Assembly (NCBI GenBank): GCA_025050575.1
Contig: JALBVE010000008.1
Location: 1-51,181, forward strand
Origin: Candidatus Devosia symbiotica
GTDB lineage: Bacteria > Pseudomonadota > Alphaproteobacteria > Rhizobiales > Devosiaceae
Length of the DNA stretch: 51,181 nt
Direction: 5' to 3'
Part shown: piece by piece, positions 19,624 to 27,554 of the stretch
Layout: each line of letters starts with the position of its first letter
Numbering within the stretch: the stretch's first letter is position 1
Made by a program: the position numbers and the translations under genes
The notes under the pieces: model-generated
What the model was told of the DNA's origin: nothing
The model's input: only the letters and a program-made list of their open reading frames with translations
The model's database searches: none

Positions 19624-19638
19624 TTAAGGGGGTGTTAA
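19624..19638. promoter_or_regulatory. CtrA-binding box 1 in the origin region
   Basis: TTAA (19624-19627), seven bases, TTAA (19635-19638): an exact match to the CtrA consensus TTAA-N7-TTAA. Phosphorylated CtrA binding such boxes represses initiation in Caulobacter. Confidence 0.7.
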
Positions 19639-19680
19639 TATAGTCTGCGCTCATCGCAATTCACCAACACTTAACACTCC

Positions 19681-19695
19681 TTAATAAGGCCTTAA
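19681..19695. promoter_or_regulatory. CtrA-binding box 2, with an extra TTAA upstream
   Basis: TTAA (19681-19684), seven bases, TTAA (19692-19695), exact consensus. Another TTAA at 19671-19674 lies six bases upstream. The spacer and second half form the palindrome TAAGGCCTTA. Confidence 0.7.
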
Positions 19696-19865
19696 CGCGG
19701 CGACCCCGGAGTCATAAAGATTCGCTTTGGTATGTGCAAAACGCTTTAGTAACTTTGTCCCTAATAACACGCGTTATCCCCATAACTATCCACCACCATC
19801 CCACCTGATCTACCCAGGTTAGTATGTTAACATTTTGGTAACTATGTCGAACAAGTTTGCCGTTT

Positions 19866-19900
19866 AGCTAAAGTTATGAGTCATTGTCACAACTTTAGCT
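19866..19900. repeat. Perfect 10-bp inverted repeat at the maf edge of the origin
   Basis: AGCTAAAGTT (19866-19875) and AACTTTAGCT (19891-19900) are exact reverse complements around 15 bp that include a GAGTC CcrM-type site. No T-run follows and no gene ends here, so a terminator is unlikely. It may be a protein-binding site or a cruciform-forming origin element. Confidence 0.6.
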
Positions 19901-19936
19901 TGAGCTGTGCATGACAGTGTAGAAAACATTATCGCC

Positions 19937-20528
19937 ATGCTGATCCTAGCTTCATATAGCGCCACCCTTAAAGTCCTGCTTGAGCAGGTCAGATTGAATT
20001 TTTCCATCATCCTCACTCAGCTCGACGAGTGGGTACTCGAAGCTGCAGCGTTCGCCGTTGGCGGTGACGGGCACGATGTCGCTTTGCTGCTGGCTCGACA
20101 TAATACCGAAGCCGTGACCAGGGCTCATCCAGGTGCGATTGTTATCGGCGTCGATCAGACATTTAGCCCTAGCACCGAGCTTTTGCATAAACTGGCAAGA
20201 CCGGGCCGATGTGGCCAATCAGCTCGACCATTTGCGCGGCAAGACTCATCGCCTGCATGCCCCTATAACTCTGGTGCGTGGTGACACTGTGCTGTGGTCC
20301 GATATCTATACCGCCTAATGGACCATGCGCGACTTTACCCCGGTTGAGAGTAATGATGTGCTTGAGTGTAAGGGCGACGCCATTCTGGGTTCTGTCGGCG
20401 GCTATCGCCTGAAAGGCCTCTCCATCCCTTTATTTAAAAGGGTCGTCGGCGACTATTTTATCATTCTAGGCTTACCCCTTTTGCCTTTATTGACCGCACT
20501 GCGCATATTTACTCCCGAGACTTTGTAA
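19937..20528 (+). pseudogene. maf: Maf-like nucleoside triphosphate pyrophosphatase, broken
   Basis: Maf proteins hydrolyse non-canonical or methylated nucleotides. ATG at 19937 gives MLILASYSATLKVLLEQV (family S-x-S-x-x-R with Arg lost to Leu). GAIVIGVDQTF keeps the catalytic-Asp motif. A frameshift near 20200 moves the reading to QDRADVANQLDHLRGKTHRL and LVRGDTVLWSDIYTA. TAA at 20316-20318 interrupts before TMRDFTPVESNDVL and GDAILGSVGGYRLKG. The final TAA overlaps the aroE ATG. First gene right of the origin; conserved position maf-aroE-coaE-dnaQ. Confidence 0.9.
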
Positions 20529-21335
20529 TGATCATAAAAGCCTTCGTTATTGGGCATCCCATCAATCATTCGCGCTCCCCGTTTATTCATGGTAGTTGGC
20601 TGGCCCAGAACGCCATCGATGGCAGCTATGAAGCCATTGATGTGGCGCCAGCCGATCTACCGGCCTTTTCCGAGAGGTTGCGTGGCGGCGAATTCGTCGA
20701 AAGAAGCAGTGTTTACGCTGTGCGATGCCGTTGATCCGCTAGCCGCCACCATTGGCGCGGTTAACACCCTGGTGGTGACTGACGGTAAGGTGTATGGCAG
20801 CAATACAGACTATCTGGGTTTTTTGGGTAATCTGGACGTAGAAGCACCTGGCTGATCCGACGGGTCCAGCGACACTATGATTATCGGCGCTGGTGGTGCT
20901 GCGCGCGCTGTGTTAGTCGCGTTACGCCGCCGCAGTGGCGGTAAGGTACACGTGCTTAACCGCACACTTGCTAAGGCGCGAGCCCTCGTTGCGGAGATCG
21001 ACAGGTCCTTCATTGCCCATGGGTTTGATGCCTTCGCCGAACTGGCGCCTCATATTGGGCTGGTGATCAATACTAGTGCCATCGGTATGCATGGCACACG
21101 CTTTGACTGGTTTGATCTGAGTAAACTAGCCAAAACCACACTGGTAACTGACATCGTCTATACTCCATTAGTAACCCCTCTATTGACCGAGGTAGCAGCC
21201 CACGGATTGCGCACTATCGATGGTCTTGGTATGTTACTGCACCAGGCCATCCCCGGGTTCGAGGCTTGGTTCGGTGTCCGACCGACGGTGACGCCCGCAT
21301 TGCGGGCCAGTATCCAGGCAACTTTGGAGCCTTAA
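20528..21335 (+). pseudogene. aroE: Shikimate dehydrogenase AroE, broken
   Basis: NADPH-dependent reduction of dehydroshikimate in aromatic amino-acid synthesis. AFVIGHPINHSRSPFIHG is the intact substrate-binding start. At about 20698 a deletion removes most of the N-x-T-x-P-H-K motif (only K-E-A-V-F remains) and shifts the frame. TGA at 20853-20855 (probably former Trp) lies before the NADP fold MIIGAGGAARAVLVALR. The rest is clean (INTSAIGMHG, DIVYTPLVTPLL, GLGMLLHQAIPGFEAWFG). Two independent lesions make it dead. coaE starts 3 bp later. Confidence 0.92.
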
Positions 21336-21337
21336 AT

Positions 21338-21934
21338 ATGTGGCGCATTGGTCTAACCGGCTCCATTGCTACCGGAAAATCCACTGTGCTGCAGGCCTTT
21401 GCCTATCTTGGTGTGCCGGTCTTTTCTGCCGACCAGGCAGTTACCGAGCTTTATGCCGGCGACGCCGTCGCGCCGGTCGAAGCACTGTTCCCCGGCACCG
21501 CGCAGAATGGCGGTATCGATAAGGTCGCCCTTTCGAAGGCCCTGACCGCCGACCCACTCCGTTTTTCCCGGCTTGAAACCATTGTTCACCCTATGGTCCG
21601 CGCCCGCATCGCCCGATTTTTCGATATTACCGAGGCGCAGGGCTATGCACTGGCCGTTGTCGAAGTACCACTTCTGTTCGAAAGCGGCTTCGATTATGGC
21701 TTTGACGCGGTCGGTGTAACCTGGGTGGACACTGCCATTCAGTGGCAACGGGCCCTAGCGCGGCCGGCAATGAGTAAGGAAAAGCTTGACACCATCCTTG
21801 TCCGTCAGCTGCCCCAGGCCGAAAAGAAGGCTTGGGGCAGCTATCTGTTTGATACCAGCATGCCGATTGCCAAGACTCTGGAGATGGTGGCGGCACTGGT
21901 AGCAGCCATTCGCGCGAAGGACGTCAAACTATGA
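21338..21934 (+). CDS. coaE: Dephospho-CoA kinase
   Basis: Last step of coenzyme A synthesis. ATG at 21338 opens a 198-residue P-loop kinase: LTGSIATGKST Walker A (residues 5-15), VPVFSADQAVTELY with the Asp that binds dephospho-CoA, VHPMVRARIARFF, and VVEVPLLFESGFD with a Walker B-like strand. Length is normal and the frame uninterrupted; the frame runs upstream to 21266 but that part belongs to aroE. Couples to dnaQ by an ATGA overlap. Intact gene directly after two pseudogenes in the same operon order. Confidence 0.95.
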   Translation: MWRIGLTGSIATGKSTVLQAFAYLGVPVFSADQAVTELYAGDAVAPVEALFPGTAQNGGIDKVALSKALTADPLRFSRLETIVHPMVRARIARFFDITEAQGYALAVVEVPLLFESGFDYGFDAVGVTWVDTAIQWQRALARPAMSKEKLDTILVRQLPQAEKKAWGSYLFDTSMPIAKTLEMVAALVAAIRAKDVKL

Positions 21935-22644
21935 ATCGCGAGATCGTTCTGGATACCGAAACCACCGGGCTCTCCCCTGCTGCCGGAGACCGACTGGTTG
22001 AAATCGGCTGCGTCGAGCTGATCAACCATATCCCATCCGGCCAGCACTATCATGTCTATGTCAATCCGCAATGCTCTATGCCCGAAGAGGCCTTCCGAGT
22101 GCATGGACTCAGCGAGGAATTTCTCGCCGACAAGCCCCTATTTGGCGCCATAGTTGACGATTTCCGCGCCTTTATCGGCGACGCCACGCTGGTCATCCAT
22201 AATGCGTCCTTTGATATGGGTTTTCTCAATGCCGAACTGGAACGGGCTGGTCACAAGCCTCTCGCCAATCCGGTTATCGACACGGTCATGCTGGCACGTC
22301 AGAAGCATCCCGGCGCGCGGGTCAGCCTGGATGCCATGTGCAAGCATTATGGCATACACAATAGCCGCCGCACACTGCATGGAGCCCTGCTCGACAGCGA
22401 GATCCTGGCTGAAGTCTATCTCGAACTACTCGGTGGCAAGCAGATCAGCCTAGCGTTGATCGCCGAAAGAACCGTTTTGGGGACTGACGCCATTACCACG
22501 CGCGCCACAGTATCGCGGCGGCCAAATGCCCTGCCCCCGCGCATGACGCCCGCCGAAGCCGTGGCTCACGCCCGATTCGTCGCTACATTGGGCGATGACG
22601 CCATGTGGCATCGCTATCGCGATGATAGCAGTACCGAGCAATAA
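21931..22644 (+). CDS. dnaQ: DNA polymerase III subunit epsilon (proofreading exonuclease)
   Basis: 237 residues. DEDDh 3'-5' exonuclease: Exo I IVLDTETTGLSP (Asp, Glu), Exo II VIHNASFDMGFLNAEL, Exo III HGALLDSEILAEVYLEL with the His-x4-Asp pair. The C-terminus (from about residue 185) would bind the alpha subunit. Intact, so proofreading should work; the high load of transitions in the window is therefore not explained by loss of this gene. It ends at a perfect terminator shared with convergent secB. Confidence 0.95.
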   Translation: MNREIVLDTETTGLSPAAGDRLVEIGCVELINHIPSGQHYHVYVNPQCSMPEEAFRVHGLSEEFLADKPLFGAIVDDFRAFIGDATLVIHNASFDMGFLNAELERAGHKPLANPVIDTVMLARQKHPGARVSLDAMCKHYGIHNSRRTLHGALLDSEILAEVYLELLGGKQISLALIAERTVLGTDAITTRATVSRRPNALPPRMTPAEAVAHARFVATLGDDAMWHRYRDDSSTEQ

Positions 22645-22668
22645 AACCCCCGGAACGTTCCGGGGGTT
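22645..22668. terminator. Bidirectional terminator between dnaQ and secB
   Basis: CCCCCGGAA (22647-22655) and TTCCGGGGG (22658-22666) form a perfect 9-bp stem that extends by AA/TT on each side. A-rich sequence precedes it and T-rich sequence follows. It begins at the dnaQ stop and lies 26 bp from the end of convergent secB. Confidence 0.85.
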
Positions 22669-22693
22669 CTTTGGTTCTGCATATCAAAACAAA

Positions 22694-23209
22694 TCAGTTC
22701 GGCTTGCTGACGTCAGCTAGCGCGGTCTGCGGCGCGGCGTCTTGCTGGGCAGCGAGTTTGGCTAGGTTCTGCCGGTAAATAGCGGCGAAATCGACCGGTT
22801 CCATCATTAACGGCGGGAAGCCGCCCTGCTGGGTGACGCTGGCCAGCACCTGGCGGGCAAACGGGAAAATCAGCCGCGGGCATTCGATCATCAGCAGCTG
22901 GCTGAGCGTAGCCTCAGGCACATTCTTCAGGCGAAACACTCCGCCATAGATCAGCTCAACATTGAACAAGACGACCTGTTCGCGATTGGCCTTGGCATTC
23001 AGGGTCAGCTCGACCGCATAGATCTCTTCGCTCTGCTTCTTGGCCGCGACCGAAATCGAGACGTTGAAGGCCGGATTACCACTGCCCGCCATGATCGAGC
23101 CCGGCGCGCCGGGATTCTCGAACGACAGATCGCGAATATACTGGCCCACCATGTTCATCGAGGGCATGTTTTCCTGGGCTGTTGCGTCGCCCTGGATCTT
23201 GTCACTCAT
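22694..23209 (-). CDS. secB: Protein-export chaperone SecB
   Basis: Tetrameric chaperone that keeps preproteins unfolded and hands them to SecA. The open frame extends upstream, but AAAGGA lies before the ATG at 23209 and family length fits (171 residues). NMVGQYIRDLSFENPGAP and LIYGGVFRLKNVPEA are clear SecB motifs, as is IECPRLIFPFARQVLA plus GGFPPLMMEPVDFAAIY. Intact. Upstream lies insertion-sequence debris that separates it from fxsA and the Tim44 gene, its usual divergent neighbours. Confidence 0.96.
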   Translation of the reverse strand: MSDKIQGDATAQENMPSMNMVGQYIRDLSFENPGAPGSIMAGSGNPAFNVSISVAAKKQSEEIYAVELTLNAKANREQVVLFNVELIYGGVFRLKNVPEATLSQLLMIECPRLIFPFARQVLASVTQQGGFPPLMMEPVDFAAIYRQNLAKLAAQQDAAPQTALADVSKPN

Positions 23210-23284
23210 AGATGGTTCCTTTGTCGAAAGGGCATTTCTACTGGTTACCATCTTTGAACTGAAGCCACAAGCGCGGCCTGCACG

Positions 23285-23438
23285 CCTACATCCTGTTGAC
23301 AAGGTGGATTCCCAAATCAGCTTTGCCATGATTCAACACAATCCCGCCGATACTGCTTTTTAGGAGGCGGTTTTGGCACATGGGGATCTGTCGGACGCAG
23401 AATGGCTGCTCATTGGCAAGCTTTTGCCGGCTGAGCGA
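23285..23438 (+). repeat. Left arm of a 140-154 bp inverted duplication (IS5-like 5' end)
   Basis: This segment, including the first 22 or so codons of the transposase remnant, is the reverse complement of 24570-24709 with near identity. The right arm lacks 14 bp that are present here between GATTCAA and TACTGC. The arms end abruptly at CCTACATCC on the outer side and CTGAGCGA on the inner side. Confidence 0.85.
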
Positions 23439-23945
23439 GGTCGCAAGTCCCGACCAGCGCAGGACAATCGCCAGTATCTGAATGGCATGCTGCATGTCCT
23501 CCGGGTAGGCTGCCCTTGGCGCCACATGCAGGAGCGCTACGGCAAGTGGAACTCGGTCTATGTCCGGTTTCGCCGCTGGGCCGCGCAAGGGGTCTGGGAC
23601 GCTCTCTTGGCTTTGTCCTCACGGGCGGAGAAGCGTCAGATTATGCAGCCGTCCCTGCCTTGATGGCTATGTCGGTGGGCAAACCGCGGCTGCTGTTGGC
23701 TGACAAAGGCTACGATGGCGAGGTCGTCCGCCAGGATCTGCTGCTGAGCGGCATTGTTCCGGTGATCCCACCCCAAAGCCAACCGCAAGAACCCGCCGCT
23801 ATGCGACTTCTAAGCCTACAAGGACCGCAACCGCATCGAGCGCATGTTCAATAGGCTTAAGCAGTTCCGCCGCATCGCCACACGCTTCGACAAGACCGCA
23901 AAATCTTTTGCGGCCTTCCTGGCCTTAGCTGCAGCGAAGATATCG
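23373..23945 (+). mobile_element. IS5-family transposase remnant, internally deleted
   Basis: TTG at 23373 reads AHGDLSDAEWLLIGKLLPAERG, the DUF4096-type N-terminus of IS5/IS427-group transposases, to VRFRRWAAQGVWDALLAL at about 23616. The region that should hold the first catalytic Asp is missing. After a frame change it reads FVLTGGEASDYAAVPALM and LLADKGYDGEVVRQDL, then in another frame YKDRNRIERMFNRLKQFRRIATRFDK to about 23935, covering the Y-R-E-R region. At least one deletion and two shifts, so it cannot transpose. It lies between secB and fxsA. Confidence 0.85.
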
Positions 23946-24182
23946 ATATTATACTTTAGTCAAGAAGGTTTGGGGTCATGGAGGTTCTTTGTGGGGTAAG
24001 CCTCAGTGCGGCGGAGTCTGTCCATAGCTGTACATCGGGCAGATATTTGCAAGCCTGTCGGACGCGCTCTTCGGTCACGCGCAGATCATATCCCAGACCC
24101 TGGTGTAGCTGATCGGTGGTCATAGACCGATTTCCGGTAGGGTCGGGTTGCTCACACCAACCTGATACTGGAAGGATCACCG

Positions 24183-24361
24183 ATGACCAATGCAATGGTG
24201 AACCTGCGCACGCTGGTATGAAGAAGACCCCTGACGCCGATATTCTGCGTGAGATGATCGGCTTTGCCGCGGAACCGCTGATGGAGCTGCAGGTCGGTGC
24301 TGCTACTGGCGGCCGGCTATAGCCAGAAGAGCGCCGAGCGCTTAGCGCAGCGCACTAGCAA
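24183..24361 (+). mobile_element. IS256-family (mutator-type) transposase N-terminal remnant
   Basis: ATG at 24183 reads [12 protein letters not shown], then a shift to [29 protein letters not shown] and another to [13 protein letters not shown]. This is the conserved N-terminus of IS256-like transposases ([18 protein letters not shown]...). It stops near 24361 without the DDE domain. A short downstream piece (24373-24485) that reads RLEHNDEWAV and, in another frame, ESVAPLS looks like a transposase C-terminal tail, which would mean a large internal deletion. The sequence between 23950 and 24183 has an unremarkable minus-strand frame that I do not recognise. Confidence 0.7.
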
Positions 24362-24569
24362 GGCTGTTGCCGACTCGAACACAACGATGAATGGGCCGTC
24401 CTAGCGCGTCAGATACCATGATGCTGGAATCCGTCGCTCCATTGAGCTGATGATCCCCTCATCAGCTTGTCGGCAGTCCCTGCACGCTGACTAGCCCAGC
24501 CAAGCGGGAAATGCGTGATGGCCAAGCCTTAGTTATACCACGCCAAAGGGCGGGGTTGAGGGGGATGGG

Positions 24570-24709
24570 TCGCTCAGCCGGCAAAAGCTTGCCAATGAGC
24601 AGCCATTCTGCGTCCGACAGATCCCCATATGCCAAAACCGCCTCCTAAAAAGCAGTATTGAATCATGGCAAAGCTGATTTGGGAATCCACCCTGTCAACA
24701 GGATGTAGG
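24570..24709 (-). repeat. Right arm of the inverted duplication (truncated IS5-like copy)
   Basis: Reverse complement of the IS5-like left end, with 14 bp deleted near 24658 and homology ending at the transposase's 22nd codon. The flanking sequence toward 24540 is unrelated to a transposase. It is a second, inverted insertion reduced to its left end, or one end of an inversion of the original element. Confidence 0.85.
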
Positions 24710-24804
24710 TGGGGCGATAACGGTCATCATTCAGATCGATGATATCGGGTCCCGCTATGCGGGGGTCTTCGGCCTGGCCGGTGTCATGATACCTGGCATT
24801 GGTA

Positions 24805-25134
24805 CTAACCACGGTCAGCTGGTTGGCCAAGACGGCATAGATGGCGCTGCACCACGGGCAGCAGCAATGCCATTCCAGCTAGATCGCTCAGAAATCCCAG
24901 CATGATTAGCAGCAGCGCACCCAGACTGATCATTATCTCATCGGCAATGGCGCGTCCGGGGAATTTGCCGCTGCTGATATTGTTGCACAATTGGCCGATA
25001 ATCCGCAGACTATGGCTGCGCAGCAGCCACAACAACCGGCGTCGTGCCAACAACTAGCACTAGCGTGGGCATTAATCCGATGCTCTAGCCAACCTTGATG
25101 AATAGGGCGATCTCGATAAGGGTTAACATTAACA
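24805..25134 (-). pseudogene. fxsA: FxsA-family membrane protein, broken
   Basis: FxsA is a small inner-membrane protein known for relieving phage T7 exclusion; its cellular role is unclear. Minus-strand translation gives LLMLTLIEIALFIKVG, TAG at 25085-25087, then SIGLMPTLVLVVGTT, the family's second segment. After at least one shift it continues with SGKFPGRAIADEIMISLGALLLIMLGFLSDLAGMALLLPV, the third and fourth segments. It occupies the usual slot between secB and the Tim44 gene. Coordinates are approximate because neither end is certain. Confidence 0.8.
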
Positions 25135-25319
25135 GGCTTAAGGAAAAAAACGGGCCAAGATCGGGTTTCCTTCTCGCTCAAAGAGAAGCAAAACGGTGTT
25201 GATCCCATCGTGAACTGGTTTTGGGGTGAGGCTTTGCCTATATTATAGTTCAAATCTGGCGCTCAGTTAGCGCTCCAGCGTTATTTTCCGACGTAGCCGA
25301 CCGTAAGGTGCATTGTCCA

Positions 25320-26030
25320 ATGGACGAATTCTTCGATTTACCCACTCTCATCGTGATCGCTGTCGCGGTTTTTGTCCTATTCCGGCTGCGCTCGGTGCTC
25401 GGTACAAGAATCGGCACTGAACGACCATCCGTTGAGCGCAGCAAGTCGGCTGAACTGGGCCGCGAAGATACTGTCGTGCCGATCCGGCCACGTGGCACGG
25501 CGGCCCCCGATCTTGACGATGATCGCCGCGCCCGCAAGCTGGAGGCCGAGATCGAGCAATTCGCTCATGGTGATGCTGAGCTGGCTGCCGGCTTCAAGGC
25601 CGTCGCCGACGTGGACCCCACCTTTACCCCCAAATCCTTCCTTGATGGCGCCAAGAAGGCCTATGAAATGATCGTCACCGGCTTTGCCACCGGCGATCGC
25701 ATCACGCTCAAAAATCTGCTCGAAAAAGACGTCTTCGATGGCTTCCAGCACGCCATCAGCGAGCGCGAAGCCGCCGAACAGACCATCGACTTCACCTTTG
25801 TCGGCCTGCCCAAGGTGGAATATGCTGACGCCGAATTCGACAGCAAGAACGTTCTGGTGACCGTCCGCTTCCACGCCGAAGTGGTTTCGGCCACCCGCGA
25901 CAAGGACAATAATCTGGTGGATGGCAATGCCGATCAGGTCCAGACCATCGCCGATGAATGGACCTTCGCTCGCAATCCAAAATCGCGCAATCCGAATTGG
26001 AAAGTGATTGCCACCAGCCAGCTCGATTAG
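25320..26030 (+). CDS. Tim44/TimA-family calcium-independent membrane-anchored protein
   Basis: 236 residues from ATG at 25320. One N-terminal membrane segment (FDLPTLIVIAVAVFVLFRL) is followed by a charged linker. The Tim44-like domain then covers about residues 75-235 (DPTFTPKSFLDGAKKAYEMI, TLKNLLEKDVFDGF, VTVRFHAEVVSATRD, ADEWTFARNPKSRNPNW). In Caulobacter the related TimA is an inner-membrane protein; the bacterial role is poorly defined. Intact. In related genomes mltA (lytic transglycosylase) often follows, but here the next gene begins only 31 bp later. Confidence 0.88.
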   Translation: MDEFFDLPTLIVIAVAVFVLFRLRSVLGTRIGTERPSVERSKSAELGREDTVVPIRPRGTAAPDLDDDRRARKLEAEIEQFAHGDAELAAGFKAVADVDPTFTPKSFLDGAKKAYEMIVTGFATGDRITLKNLLEKDVFDGFQHAISEREAAEQTIDFTFVGLPKVEYADAEFDSKNVLVTVRFHAEVVSATRDKDNNLVDGNADQVQTIADEWTFARNPKSRNPNWKVIATSQLD

Positions 26031-26060
26031 ATCACGGCAGCAAGCATCCGGTTCATTGCC

Positions 26061-26645
26061 ATGTCCAAGCGTGATCCAAAGCGCCTACCACACGATTTTC
26101 ACCTCTGGACGGCTGTCGCTGCGACGGTCGATCCACTCCGACGCAAGGGATTGCTCAAACTGGGCACCGACCCGCTGCCCCTGCCGGCCAAACCGTTGCC
26201 AACCCTGATCAAACAGCCCGATCCCAAACCTCTGCCGCCGTGCCAACCTTTTCTGCCCCCCTATCAGGCATCAGCTCCCGGGGCCAATATCCCCGAGAAA
26301 TCTGTCGATCCGGCCATCCGTAAAAAGCTTGGGCGCGGCAAGCTTGAGATCGATGGCCGTATCGACCTGCATGACATGACTCAGGCCGAGGCCCGAGGCG
26401 CCCTGCAGCGATTTGTCCAGGCCAAAGTAACTCAGGGCGCTCGGACTATACTGGTGATCACCGGCAAGGGTCTCAAATCTGATGATGATTATATCGCCGC
26501 CATGACAGGCTGGGGAATACTGCGTACCATGTTGCCCATCTGGCTCAATGAACCATCGCTGGCGCCTCTGGTTTCGGGCTGGTCGGTAGCCAGCCGCGGT
26601 CACGGCGGGGAGGGGGCGTGGTATGTGCGCCTGCGTCGCCGATAA
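26061..26645 (+). CDS. Smr-domain protein (MutS2 C-terminal-like nuclease domain)
   Basis: 194 residues: a proline-rich N-terminal third, then an Smr domain from about residue 95. Motifs are IDGRIDLHDMTQAEARGAL (canonical LDLHG, here LHD), TILVITGKG and the terminal HGGEGAWYVRLRR, usual for the alphaproteobacterial stand-alone Smr proteins of the secB neighbourhood. Smr domains can nick DNA or RNA; the substrate here is unknown. The frame is intact. The end overlaps the next gene by 28 bp in another frame. Confidence 0.85.
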   Translation: MSKRDPKRLPHDFHLWTAVAATVDPLRRKGLLKLGTDPLPLPAKPLPTLIKQPDPKPLPPCQPFLPPYQASAPGANIPEKSVDPAIRKKLGRGKLEIDGRIDLHDMTQAEARGALQRFVQAKVTQGARTILVITGKGLKSDDDYIAAMTGWGILRTMLPIWLNEPSLAPLVSGWSVASRGHGGEGAWYVRLRRR

Positions 26646-27010
26646 CCCCGCTGGGCGCCCGTATCCGGCAAATGCGCGAGGAGCGTAGCATTTCCCTCAA
26701 GGAGATGGCAGCAGCCCTCAACGTATCGAGCGCCTATCTCTCGGCGCTTGAACATGGCAAGCGCGGCAAGCCGACCGGCTTTCTGCTGCACCGCATGATC
26801 GCCTTTTTCAACGTCATTTGGGATGAGGCCGAGGATTTGCAGCGCCTGGCCGAAATCAGCGATCCCAAGATCACCATCGATACCGGCGGTCTGCTGCCCG
26901 AAGCCACCGAACTGACCAACCGGCTGGCCGTCGGTATCGGCAAGCTCGATGTTGAGGATTTGCGCGCCCTGCGCGATGACCTGGTGCGGCGCACGGCCCG
27001 GAAACGCTGA
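26618..27010 (+). CDS. XRE-family helix-turn-helix transcriptional regulator
   Basis: 130 residues from GTG at 26618, preceded by AGGGGG. The Cro/CI-type domain spans residues about 12-65: LGARIRQMREERSISLKEMA, then VSSAYLSALEHGKRGKPTGFLL, with recognition-helix residues intact. The C-terminal half (ATELTNRLAVGIGKL and LRALRDDLV) is helical and probably dimerises. It overlaps the Smr gene, so the two are co-translated. In relatives this gene lies in the same order. Intact; its target is unknown. Confidence 0.88.
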   Translation: MVCAPASPITPLGARIRQMREERSISLKEMAAALNVSSAYLSALEHGKRGKPTGFLLHRMIAFFNVIWDEAEDLQRLAEISDPKITIDTGGLLPEATELTNRLAVGIGKLDVEDLRALRDDLVRRTARKR

Positions 27011-27021
27011 TTCACCACGGC

Positions 27022-27123
27022 GTCACCCCGGACTTGATCCAGAATCCATCCTGAGATGCCCATATCAACCACCTAGCGGCTGTGGCCGGATACAGGATGA
27101 ACTACGGCCTGCCCCGGGGTGAC
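27022..27123. repeat. Intergenic palindromic element with GTCACCCCG ends
   Basis: GTCACCCCG (27022-27030) and CGGGGTGAC (27115-27123) are perfect inverted ends of a roughly 100-bp gap-filling element that follows the XRE gene. Sequences beginning GTCACCCCGGACTTGATCC are a familiar dispersed intergenic repeat in alphaproteobacteria. Only one copy is in this window. Confidence 0.55.
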
Positions 27124-27148
27124 ACCGCATTTGTAACGAGTTCGATGA

Positions 27149-27397
27149 CTACAGCACAAACGTGTCGAGAACTTCAAAGCCGCCAGCATTGGTTGCCGGT
27201 TGCACTTTGATCTCGATTTCGCTGTCAAAGCCGGCGATTACCTTGCTGCCGGCCAGCCGTCGGATCTTCTTGGCACCGTGTTTCATGATGGTCTGGCCCA
27301 TGGCCACCTTGCCATCACCGGCCACCACAACCTTGTTGCCCTTGCACACCAAAACAATCGTCGTCCCGTGTCAACTGGGAAATGCAGAATCACTCAT
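27149..27397 (-). pseudogene. hslV: HslV protease N-terminus, truncated and fused to foreign tail
   Basis: HslV is the peptidase of the HslUV ATP-dependent protease. ATG at 27397 reads MSDSAFPS, then TGA at 27371-27373 (former Trp, PSWHGTT), then [20 protein letters not shown]. The N-terminal nucleophile Thr is still visible in [17 protein letters not shown] is typical HslV. After GF the family sequence stops, and 25 unrelated residues ([19 protein letters not shown]) run to the stop at 27149. So about 120 residues are deleted and the tail of another gene is appended. hslU is not nearby. Confidence 0.85.
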
Positions 27398-27554
27398 GAT
27401 CGGAAAAGTCTCCAGAACTGTCGCTCTGATTATTTAGGTCGCAAGTTGGCGATTGCAATGCGTGCAGAGGTGCCGCCTGACCTTGGGGCCGGCGCGCAGC
27501 CGTCCGCGTCGGACGGCCAGGAAACCTCCGAGGACGGATAGAAGGCATAAAGCT

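Larger units (their letters stand above)
19505..19936. other. Candidate chromosomal origin of replication (oriC/Cori-like)
   Basis: A gene-free, AT-rich 430 bp between hemE and maf from which coding strands diverge in both directions. It contains two perfect CtrA boxes (TTAA-N7-TTAA), a half-matching third (19827-19841), and DnaA-like 9-mers: TTATCCATC (19587), TTATCCCCA (19774), CTATCCACC (19786), TTTTGCACA and TCATGCACA on the minus strand (19733-19741, 19906-19914). It also has three GANTC CcrM-type sites (19709, 19719, 19878) and a 10-bp inverted repeat. In Caulobacter the origin lies beside hemE and is controlled by CtrA and DnaA. No perfect TTATCCACA is present. The position, composition and sites agree; function is inferred. 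Confidence 0.8.

Noticed and set aside
23956..24195. Minus-strand 79-codon frame in the IS patch
   Set aside because: No recognised family and no ribosome-binding site, and it overlaps the start of the IS256-like remnant. Probably chance, although a remnant of an unknown gene cannot be excluded.
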